Assembly (NCBI GenBank): GCA_037445185.1
Contig: JBBIKZ010000131.1
Coordinates: 1-5,993, forward strand
Origin: JANWZL01 sp037445185
Lineage (GTDB): Bacteria; Pseudomonadota; Gammaproteobacteria; Burkholderiales; Thiobacillaceae
Length of the DNA: 5,993 nucleotides
Direction: 5' to 3'
Positions 1 to 5,296 of this stretch are shown here, in pieces. The notes below the pieces were generated by a model. It did no database searches, was not told where the DNA came from, and worked only from the letters and a program-made list of their open reading frames with translations. The translations under genes and the position numbers were made by a program. The stretch's first letter is position 1. The number at the start of each line of letters is the position of its first letter.

Positions 1-1940
1 CCCAGGGCGAGGACGTGGTGGCCGGCATCCGCACGCCCAAGCCGGTGGCCGAGCTCGAGCGCGAGCGGCCGGACATCTACCGCCAGCTGGTGGAGCTGAG
101 GAGCCGCCTGGAGGCCCATTACAAGGAGGTGCAGGACTACGAGTACACCGTCGAGCGCGGCGTGCTCTACTGCCTGCAGACGCGCAACGGCAAGATGAAC
201 GCACAGGCCCTGGTGCGCTCGTCGGTGGAGATGGTGCAGGAGGGCCTCATCGACCGCCGGCAGGCCCTGTTGCGTATCCAGCCGGACATGCTCGAGCAGC
301 TGCTGTTTCCGCGCCTCAACCCGGCCGCCAAGGCGCGCGCCGTGGCACGCGGGCTGCCGGCCTCGCCGGGGGCGGCCTCGGGTGTGGCGGTGTTCGACGC
401 CGATCGCGCCGAGAAGCGCGGGCGGGCGGGCGAGAAGGTGATCCTGGTGCGCGAGGAGACCAAGCCGGAGGACATCCACGGCTTCTTCGCCTCGCAGGGC
501 ATCCTCACCAGCCGCGGCGGCAAGACCAGCCACGCAGCGGTGGTCGCCCGCGGCATGGGCAAGCCCTGTGTGGCCGGCGCCGAGGGCATCCACGTCGACG
601 TGCGCATGCGCCAGGCCGTGGTGGGGGATGCAGTGTTCCATGAGGGCGACGTCATCACCATCGACGGCACGACCGGCAATGTCTATCTGGGTGAGGTGCC
701 GATGATCGAGGCGGAGTTCACACCCGAGCTGCAGACGCTACTGGGCTGGGCGGACGAGATGGCGCGACTCAAGGTGATGGCCAACGCCGACACGCCGCAC
801 GATGCGCAACGCGCGCTCAAGTACGGCGCCATGGGCATCGGCCTGTGCCGCACCGAGCGCATGTTCAACGACGTCGAGCGTCTGCCCATCGTCATCGAGA
901 TGATCGTCGCCGAGACCCCGGCCGACCGGCAGGCGGCGTTGAACAGGCTGCTGCCGATCCAGCGCGAGGACTTCAAGGGCATCCTCAAGGTCATGGCGCC
1001 GCGGCCGGTGACCGTGCGTCTGCTCGACCCGCCCATCCACGAGTTCCTGCCCAGCGAGCAGCAGCTGGTGGAGGAGATCGCCACGCTCAGGCATCTCGCC
1101 GACACGGTGCGCGGCATGCACGTGCTGGCCGAGGCGGCCGAATTCATGTCGCGCTTGAGCGGCCAGCACCCCCAGGTGCAGAAGCTGGCCGACCCGGCCC
1201 TGGTGAACGAGGCCATCCTCAAGAAGGAGGCCATGCTCAGGAAGGTGCGCATGCTGCACGAGGTCAACCCCATGCTGGGCCACCGCGGCGTGCGGCTGGG
1301 GCTCACCTTCCCCGAGATCTACTCCATGCAGATCCGCGCCATCCTTGAGGCCGCCGCCGAGTGCCAGAAGGAGGGCTTGGAGGTGCACCCCGAGATCATG
1401 GTGCCCCAGGTCTGCACGGCCCAGGAGCTGAAGCGGGTCAAGGCCTGGGTGGAGGAGATCCGCGCCGACGTGGAGGGCGCGCACGGGGTGAGGCTCGCCT
1501 TCAAGTTCGGCTCCATGCTCGAGGTGGTGCGGGCCTGCCTGCGCGCCGAGAATCTGGCCGAGGAGGCGGAATTCTTCTCCTTCGGCACCAACGACCTCAC
1601 CCAGGCCACCTTCTCCTTCTCGCGCGAGGACGCCGAGAACAAGTTCCTGCCCATGTACAACCAGAGCAAGATCCTGCAGGACAACCCCTTCGAGGTGCTG
1701 GACGTCAAGGGCGTGGGCAAGCTCATGCAGCTTGCCGTGCAGTGGGGCCGCAGCACCCGGCCGGAGATGAAGGTGGGCATCTGCGGCGAGCACGGCGGCC
1801 ATCCGGCCTCGATCCGCTTCTGCCACCAGATCGGCCTCACCTATGTCTCCTGCTCGGCGCCGCGGGTGCCCATCGCCCGGCTGGCGGCAGCGCACGCGGC
1901 CATCCAGGAGGGCGAGGCGGCGGTCGACAAGGCGGCCTGA
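1..1940 (+). CDS. ppdK: Pyruvate, phosphate dikinase, C-terminal part (5'-truncated by window edge)
   Basis: Interconverts pyruvate + ATP + Pi with PEP + AMP + PPi in the cytosol, linking glycolysis and gluconeogenesis. The reading frame is open from base 3 and its first residues (QGEDVVAGIRTP) match the end of the ATP-grasp domain, so about 275 N-terminal residues lie outside the window; the GTG at 15 is not a start. Counting that codon as residue 1, the end of the nucleotide-binding domain is at 38-60 (QDYEYTVERG, LQTRNGK). The swivelling phosphohistidine domain spans about 105-225 with GGKTSHAAVVARGMG and the phospho-acceptor His173. The PEP/pyruvate barrel spans about 240-630 with Arg279 (GLCRTE), Arg335 (TVRLLDPP), Glu503, Asn526 (FGTNDLTQ) and Cys590 (GICGEHGG). 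These correspond by spacing to catalytic residues of the Clostridium symbiosum enzyme as I remember it. Unusual points: Lys replaces the usual Met before Thr-Ser-His, and about 40 extra residues lie between 342 and 410. Thr171 is the position used by PPDK regulatory proteins elsewhere. The assignment is secure; subtype is less so. Confidence 0.93.
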   Translation, partial: QGEDVVAGIRTPKPVAELERERPDIYRQLVELRSRLEAHYKEVQDYEYTVERGVLYCLQTRNGKMNAQALVRSSVEMVQEGLIDRRQALLRIQPDMLEQLLFPRLNPAAKARAVARGLPASPGAASGVAVFDADRAEKRGRAGEKVILVREETKPEDIHGFFASQGILTSRGGKTSHAAVVARGMGKPCVAGAEGIHVDVRMRQAVVGDAVFHEGDVITIDGTTGNVYLGEVPMIEAEFTPELQTLLGWADEMARLKVMANADTPHDAQRALKYGAMGIGLCRTERMFNDVERLPIVIEMIVAETPADRQAALNRLLPIQREDFKGILKVMAPRPVTVRLLDPPIHEFLPSEQQLVEEIATLRHLADTVRGMHVLAEAAEFMSRLSGQHPQVQKLADPALVNEAILKKEAMLRKVRMLHEVNPMLGHRGVRLGLTFPEIYSMQIRAILEAAAECQKEGLEVHPEIMVPQVCTAQELKRVKAWVEEIRADVEGAHGVRLAFKFGSMLEVVRACLRAENLAEEAEFFSFGTNDLTQATFSFSREDAENKFLPMYNQSKILQDNPFEVLDVKGVGKLMQLAVQWGRSTRPEMKVGICGEHGGHPASIRFCHQIGLTYVSCSAPRVPIARLAAAHAAIQEGEAAVDKAA

Positions 1941-1947
1941 AGGCCGC
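1932..1947. repeat. Short GC hairpin across the dikinase stop codon
   Basis: GCGGCC at 1932-1937 pairs with GGCCGC at 1942-1947, leaving TGAA as the loop, so the dikinase stop codon is in the loop. There is no T-run on either side. It sits in the 31-base gap between two convergent genes and could help end transcription or protect 3' ends, but GC-rich DNA produces such short stems by chance. Confidence 0.35.
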
Positions 1948-1971
1948 AACAGGGCTGGCGCCGGCCGCTGC

Positions 1972-3510
1972 TCAGACCCGGCTGCGACAAGCCTGGTCGG
2001 TGGCCAGCAGGCCGTTGCGCGCGAAGGTCCAGAGCAGCCGCTCGCAGCCGGCGCGCAGTTCTGGCCATGGCTGATCCGGCATGGACTCGGCCATGCCTTG
2101 CACCAGCTCGTCCAGATCGCGCCGTCCGTCCAGCATGCCCAACAGCCGCCCCCCGGCTGCGTCCAGGTGCACTGCGGCATGCCGGACGGAGGCGACACAG
2201 TCGCCGCCCTGGGCGAGTTGCGCCGAGGCCAGGGCATGGACGCGCGGGCGCGGCGGCGGCTCGTAGCCGAAGCGCCGCGCGTTGGTGACCACACGCACGG
2301 CGCCCCAGGCGACGAGGTCGAGCAGCTCGCTGGTGAAGACCGCCTCCTCGGCGGCGAGGGCGGCATCGCCGTGCGCGGCGACCAGGTCGGCCGCCGCGGA
2401 ATAGAGCTCGCCATGGCTCAGGCTGTCCGGATAGACCATGGCCAGTACCATGGCGGCGGCCTTGGCTAGGGGGTGGCAGACGGCATAGCGCGCGCCGGTG
2501 GGGGTGGCGAAGACCTGGTGCGCCGCCGAGCCGAGGTCGATCTCCTCGTCGCTCGCCAGATCGGCGTGGAAGGCGAGCCGGCGGAAGACCGCCATGTCCG
2601 GTGCTTCGCGCACGGGGGTGGCGGCGTGGGTGAGCAGGCTGCGGTGGAAGCGGCGCGCGCGCAGGAAGTCCATGGCCTGGATGCGTTCGATGCGGTCCGC
2701 GATGTCGGCGACGGCCGCGCGGGCGGCCTCGCCCAGGGTGTGCGGCAGCAGGGTGTGCAGATCGACATCTGCCACGTATTGCAGACCGTGTCGCCCGGCA
2801 TGGTCGGCGAAGTCCGCGAACAGGATCGGCTCGTTCGTCTCCACCAGGTATTCGTGGTAGAGGTAGGACGGCGGCGCGCGGCGCAGGTAGTCCACCTCGG
2901 CGGCAAGCAGGGCGGCCAGGTCGCCCGCCTCGGCGGCGAGCCCGGCGCCGAAGCGCTCGAGGAAGCGGTAGGCAAGTGCGAGCCGCGTCTTTGGGTCGGT
3001 CTCGGCGCGCACGCGGTAGCGCAGCATGTCGCGCATCACCGCCCGCGTGTGCCAGCCCGGCAGGGCGTTCCAACTGACGTAGGCGATGCCGCCCGCGGCC
3101 AGATGGTCGCGACAGATCGCCAGCACCCGGTCGCGCACCGGCGCGGGGACCCAGGAGTAGAGGCCGTGGACGATGATGAAGTCGAACCGCCCCAGGTCGT
3201 CCGTGGCGTCCATCACGTCGCGGTGCAGCAGCCGCACGTTGCCCAGGCCGAGTGCATCGGTGAGGGCGCGGCCCGCCTCGATCTGGCGCGCGGACAGGTC
3301 GATGCCGACGAAGCGGCTCTCCGGCAGGTAGAAGGCCATGGGGATCAGGTTGCCGCCCTCCGCACAGCCCAGCTCCAGCACGCGGCAGCGGTTCTGGTCC
3401 GCGGTGGGCACGCCGAAGAGACGGCCGAGGGCGGCGAGCCCTTCGACGTGGGTCTCGCTGATGGGGATGCTCTCGTAGGGGATGGCGTCGTAGCTGGCGA
3501 GGGTGGGCAT
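1972..3510 (-). CDS. Class I SAM-dependent methyltransferase with methyltransferase regulatory domain (512 aa)
   Basis: Transfers a methyl group from S-adenosylmethionine; the acceptor cannot be read from sequence. The start at 3510 gives MPTLASYDAIPYESIPISETH, the usual beginning of this family (Y-x-x-x-P-Y-x-S-x-P, then T/S-H). An upstream ATG at 3567 would add 19 unlike residues and run into the divergent gene's region. No strong ribosome-binding site precedes 3510. The Rossmann methyltransferase domain is at about 40-165: motif I VLELGCAEGGN (44-54), acidic residue Asp71 in FVGIDLS, then FDFIIVHGLYSWVP (109-122) and SWNALPGWH (147-153). The last two are family signatures. Residues about 205-295 (YLYHEYLVETNEPILFADF) fit the methyltransferase regulatory region, and the C-terminal 200 residues, ending with LDGRRDLDELV (460-469), look like winged-helix or accessory folds. 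From memory, this architecture includes the rickettsial protein lysine methyltransferases that modify outer-membrane protein B, so a protein-lysine target is possible but unproven. It is convergent with the dikinase and divergent from the reductase, with no obvious partner gene. Confidence 0.85.
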   Translation of the reverse strand: MPTLASYDAIPYESIPISETHVEGLAALGRLFGVPTADQNRCRVLELGCAEGGNLIPMAFYLPESRFVGIDLSARQIEAGRALTDALGLGNVRLLHRDVMDATDDLGRFDFIIVHGLYSWVPAPVRDRVLAICRDHLAAGGIAYVSWNALPGWHTRAVMRDMLRYRVRAETDPKTRLALAYRFLERFGAGLAAEAGDLAALLAAEVDYLRRAPPSYLYHEYLVETNEPILFADFADHAGRHGLQYVADVDLHTLLPHTLGEAARAAVADIADRIERIQAMDFLRARRFHRSLLTHAATPVREAPDMAVFRRLAFHADLASDEEIDLGSAAHQVFATPTGARYAVCHPLAKAAAMVLAMVYPDSLSHGELYSAAADLVAAHGDAALAAEEAVFTSELLDLVAWGAVRVVTNARRFGYEPPPRPRVHALASAQLAQGGDCVASVRHAAVHLDAAGGRLLGMLDGRRDLDELVQGMAESMPDQPWPELRAGCERLLWTFARNGLLATDQACRSRV

Positions 3511-3575
3511 GGCCGGACGGGCGTAGGGGTGAGGGCATGACTTTATCACCACCACCGCCCTCGCCATCCCCGGGC

Positions 3576-3581
3576 TACACT
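3576..3581 (+). promoter_or_regulatory. Possible -10 box for the reductase gene
   Basis: TACACT, four of six matches to TATAAT, lies 30 bases before the reductase start in the roughly 100-base divergent spacer. No recognisable -35 hexamer is found 16-19 bases upstream, so this is only a candidate. The spacer must also hold the promoter of the methyltransferase on the other strand, which I could not identify. Confidence 0.2.
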
Positions 3582-3601
3582 TGCCACAACAACGACCCGG
3601 C

Positions 3602-3607
3602 GGAAGG
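3602..3607 (+). promoter_or_regulatory. Ribosome-binding site fixing the reductase start
   Basis: GGAAGG ends four bases before the ATG at 3612. The protein from this ATG begins MSRTLLITGCSSGIG, with the cofactor-binding strand starting directly at the N terminus as expected. The longer open frame from 3537 adds a proline/serine-rich stretch with no family resemblance. Confidence 0.55.
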
Positions 3608-3611
3608 CCCC

Positions 3612-4454
3612 ATGTCGCGCACCCTGCTCATCACCGGCTGCTCATCCGGTATCGGCCTCACAGCGGCGCAGACCCTGCAAGCGCGCGGCTGGCGGGTGTT
3701 CGCCAGCTGCAGAAAGCCCGCGGATGTCGCCCGCCTGTCCGAGATGGGTCTGGAGAGCCTCGCGCTCGACCTGGACGACTCCGCCTCCATCCGGGCGGCG
3801 GTGGCGGAGGTGCTGCGGCGCACCGGCGGGGGCCTCGACGCCCTGTTCAACAACGGCGGCTTCGGTCAGACCGGCGCGGTCGAAGACCTCTCGCGGCAGG
3901 CCCTGCGCGAGCAGTTCGAGACCAATCTGTTCGGCTGGGTGGAGCTGACCAACCTCGTCATCCCGGTCATGCGCCGCCAGGGGCATGGCCGCATCGTCAT
4001 GAACAGCTCGGTTCTGGGCCTGGCCGCGCTGCCCTACCGCGGCGCCTATGTGGCCGCCAAGTTCGCCCTCGAGGGGCTGACCGACACCCTGCGCCTGGAA
4101 CTGGCCGGCAGCGGCATCGCGGTGAGCCTGATCGAGCCCGGCCCCATCGCCACGCGATTTCGCGAAAACGCCCTGGAACACTTCCGGCGCCACATCGACG
4201 CGGCGGCGAGCGTGCACCGGGCAGCCTACTTGGCGCAGCTCGAGCGCCTGGAAAAGCCCGGCCCGGCCGCCCCTTTCACCCTGCCGCCGGCGGCGGTGGT
4301 GGACAAGCTCATCCACGCCCTGGAGAGCCGGCACCCGCGGCCACGCTATTACGTGACCGTGCCCAGCCACCTGATCGGCCACGCCCGGCGCTTTCTGACT
4401 TCTCGTGGGCTTGACCGCCTGCTCACGCGCATCTCGGGCGGTGGCCGGCGATGA
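3612..4454 (+). CDS. Short-chain dehydrogenase/reductase, YbbO-like (280 aa)
   Basis: A cytosolic NAD(P)-dependent oxidoreductase of the classical SDR family, probably reducing aldehydes or ketones. The cofactor glycine motif TGCSSGIG is at residues 8-15. SCRKP (32-36) after the second strand places Arg34 and Lys35 where NADP-preferring members bind the 2'-phosphate. LDLDD (52-56) is the adenine-ring contact region. The structural motif is NNGG (80-83) instead of the usual NNAG. The active site comprises Asn105, Ser132/Ser133 (MNSSVLG), Tyr146 and Lys150 (AYVAAK). IEPGPIATRF (174-183) follows, the normal nicotinamide contact. The C-terminal half (PFTLPPAAVVDKLIHALES, then PRYYVTVP) resembles Escherichia coli YbbO, an NADPH-dependent aldehyde reductase, in both length and motif order as I recall them. 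The start at 3612 is supported by GGAAGG. It is divergent from the methyltransferase. The DUF302 gene follows on the same strand after 204 bases, too far and with its own promoter signals to assume an operon. The substrate is unknown. Confidence 0.9.
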   Translation: MSRTLLITGCSSGIGLTAAQTLQARGWRVFASCRKPADVARLSEMGLESLALDLDDSASIRAAVAEVLRRTGGGLDALFNNGGFGQTGAVEDLSRQALREQFETNLFGWVELTNLVIPVMRRQGHGRIVMNSSVLGLAALPYRGAYVAAKFALEGLTDTLRLELAGSGIAVSLIEPGPIATRFRENALEHFRRHIDAAASVHRAAYLAQLERLEKPGPAAPFTLPPAAVVDKLIHALESRHPRPRYYVTVPSHLIGHARRFLTSRGLDRLLTRISGGGRR

Positions 4455-4499
4455 CCATGGCCTTCCTTGCTGTGGGTGCTCGGCCCTGCGGGAATATGT

Positions 4500-4523
4500 G
4501 GCAGTGACCGTGCGGTCACTGCC
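4500..4523. promoter_or_regulatory. 24-base palindrome, candidate operator
   Basis: The left arm GGCAGTGACCG (4500-4510) and right arm CGGTCACTGCC (4513-4523) are exact reverse complements, 11 of 11, around a TG centre. The right arm ends five bases before TATAAT, so a protein bound here would block RNA polymerase. The two-base-centred symmetry with TGACCG/CGGTCA core halves is the geometry of TetR/AcrR-type operators; that link is inferred. In RNA it would form a very stable stem with a four-base loop, 45 bases after the reductase stop, but there is no T-run after it, so it is a poor intrinsic terminator. Confidence 0.6.
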
Positions 4524-4528
4524 CGGAC

Positions 4529-4534
4529 TATAAT
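4529..4534 (+). promoter_or_regulatory. Upstream -10 box (TATAAT)
   Basis: An exact TATAAT. The best -35 candidate is GTGACC at 4504-4509 (four of six matches to TTGACA, 19-base spacer), which lies inside the palindrome. This weak -35 suggests either an activated promoter or one whose strength depends mainly on the -10. Predicted transcripts would start near 4541 and read into the DUF302 gene. Confidence 0.5.
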
Positions 4535-4577
4535 GAGCAAGGTCGGTTTTGCCCGGTCTGTGCAGGCGATACTCTTT

Positions 4578-4586
4578 TGCTATAAA
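4578..4586 (+). promoter_or_regulatory. Downstream extended -10 box
   Basis: TGCTATAAA is an extended -10 (TGn followed by TATAAA, five of six). Extended -10 promoters can work without a good -35, and none is seen here. A transcript would begin around 4592, giving a leader of about 67 bases that starts almost directly with the hairpin at 4594-4615. Confidence 0.45.
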
Positions 4587-4593
4587 CTGACTG

Positions 4594-4615
4594 CATCGGG
4601 GCAATCGTCCCGATG
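4594..4615 (+). repeat. Leader hairpin before the DUF302 gene
   Basis: CATCGGG (4594-4600) pairs with CCCGATG (4609-4615). A further G-U and C-G pair extend the stem to nine base pairs with an AATC loop. It is followed by TGTTT, a weak U-run, so it may be a poor intrinsic terminator/attenuator or a 5'-end stabilising hairpin. It is 43 bases before the start codon, leaving the ribosome-binding site free. Confidence 0.45.
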
Positions 4616-4648
4616 TGTTTCGGCTGATGAGGACTGCGATCTGAAAAT

Positions 4649-4653
4649 GGAGG
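4649..4653 (+). promoter_or_regulatory. Ribosome-binding site fixing the DUF302 start
   Basis: GGAGG lies five bases before the ATG at 4659. An in-frame ATG at 4647 overlaps this site and has no site of its own, and the signal peptide begins naturally at 4659. Confidence 0.75.
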
Positions 4654-4658
4654 ATTAC

Positions 4659-5186
4659 ATGCAACGATACGCGCCAAGACTGACATGGCTGTTCCTACTG
4701 TCCCTCTTGCTGGCGACGGGCCTCGCCTGGTCGGCCGAGGTGCATAAGAAGGGCGGTGGTTATTACATCTATCTCCCCCCCAGCGTGGCGTTCGACCAAG
4801 TGCTCGACCGGCTGAAGACCGAGATCGAGGCGCAGAACTGGAAGGTCCTGCGGGTACAGGACATCAATCAGGGGTTGCGCGAACACTACAAGATGGAGAT
4901 CCAGAACAAGGTGGTCTACGCCTGCAAGTCCCAGTATCTCGCCCAGGCCATCGAGGAGGATCCCAACATCACTCTGCTGGTGCCCTGCCGCTTCGCCATC
5001 TACCGGGTGGACTATGCCGGCAAGGCCGGAGGTGCGGCGTCCGATGGCGGCAAGATCGTAGTGGGGGTCGCCGATCCCGTGCGGAAGGCGGATGCCCTGG
5101 GGATCCAGCGACGTGAGGCGGCGAGCATAGCCGCCAAAGAGCTGAAGGCCATCCTCAACGGCGTGGCGGAATTCTTTGCCAAGTAG
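4659..5186 (+). CDS. Secreted DUF302-type protein (175 aa)
   Basis: No biochemical function is established for this family to my knowledge. Residues 1-26 form a clear Sec signal peptide: basic start (MQRYAPR), hydrophobic core WLFLLSLLLATGLAW, and a cleavage site after Ala26 (WSA, then EV). No lipobox cysteine is present, so the mature protein of about 149 residues should be soluble in the periplasm. The mature part fits DUF302: YYIYLPPSVAFDQVLDRLKTEIE (35-57), DINQGL (68-73), VVYACKSQYLAQAI (85-98), DPNITLLVPCRFAIY (101-115) and KIVVGVADP (132-140). The only cysteines, Cys89 and Cys110, are the two positions I remember as recurrent in the family, so a disulfide or a metal/ligand site is possible. 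The start at 4659 is set by GGAGG. Two promoter-like boxes and a palindrome upstream suggest its own regulated transcription. It is convergent with the CMD-Rieske gene. The family call is from motif memory; the role is unknown. Confidence 0.82.
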   Translation: MQRYAPRLTWLFLLSLLLATGLAWSAEVHKKGGGYYIYLPPSVAFDQVLDRLKTEIEAQNWKVLRVQDINQGLREHYKMEIQNKVVYACKSQYLAQAIEEDPNITLLVPCRFAIYRVDYAGKAGGAASDGGKIVVGVADPVRKADALGIQRREAASIAAKELKAILNGVAEFFAK

Positions 5187-5223
5187 TGAGGGTCGGCCAA
5201 CTGGCTGTGGCTTTCTTTAGATG

Positions 5224-5245
5224 CCTCCCCCAAACCTGGGGGAGG
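5224..5245. repeat. Strong GC hairpin in convergent gap
   Basis: CCTCCCCCA (5224-5232) and TGGGGGAGG (5237-5245) are exact complements with an AACC loop, a nine-pair stem. It lies 37 bases after the DUF302 stop and 51 bases beyond the end of the - strand gene. Neither strand has a T-run directly after the stem (the T-rich CTTTCTTT lies before it on the + strand), so it is not a standard intrinsic terminator. It may still end or stabilise both convergent transcripts. The other bases between 5187 and 5296 show nothing else. Confidence 0.5.
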
Positions 5246-5296
5246 AGGCCGTATGTCTCGCCGTGGTCGACTTGATGATCGTGACCGTGTGCTGAC

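Larger units (their letters stand above)
4455..4658. other. Regulatory non-coding stretch before the DUF302 gene
   Basis: This 204-base gap is visibly less GC-rich than the rest of the window. It contains a 24-base palindrome, a consensus TATAAT, an extended -10 box and a leader hairpin, each listed separately. A frame in phase with the downstream gene is open from a TTG at 4467, but its product lacks resemblance to anything I know and would bury the signal peptide, so I treat it as non-coding. Confidence 0.6.

Noticed and set aside
738..2414. 558-codon open frame on the - strand opposite the dikinase
   Set aside because: It overlaps a certain dikinase on the other strand, is rich in Ala/Leu/Gly/His with repeated charged dipeptides, has no recognisable domain, and crosses into the methyltransferase region. 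This is typical antisense openness in GC-rich DNA.
2473..3540. 355-codon open frame on the + strand opposite the methyltransferase
   Set aside because: It lies wholly over the methyltransferase, whose signature motifs are intact; the product is low-complexity (Val/Gly/Glu/Arg/His) without a fold signature.
3511..3567. Longer methyltransferase start at 3567
   Set aside because: It would add 19 residues unlike the family and leave little room for the divergent promoter; the family's natural N terminus begins at 3510.
4467..4658. N-terminal extension of the DUF302 frame from a TTG at 4467
   Set aside because: The region carries promoter-like boxes and hairpins, the ribosome-binding site fits the ATG at 4659, and the extension would hide a good signal peptide.
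3612..5186. Reductase and DUF302 genes as one operon or functional system
   Set aside because: The 204-base gap holds a palindrome and promoter-like boxes, and the proteins act in different compartments (cytosol and periplasm), so co-transcription is not supported.
5281..5289. GTGACCGTG matching a half of the palindrome at 4500-4523
   Set aside because: The second half is not symmetric here, and the same nine bases occur inside coding sequence (near 1008 and 4353) as ordinary Val-Thr-Val codons, so it is most likely chance.
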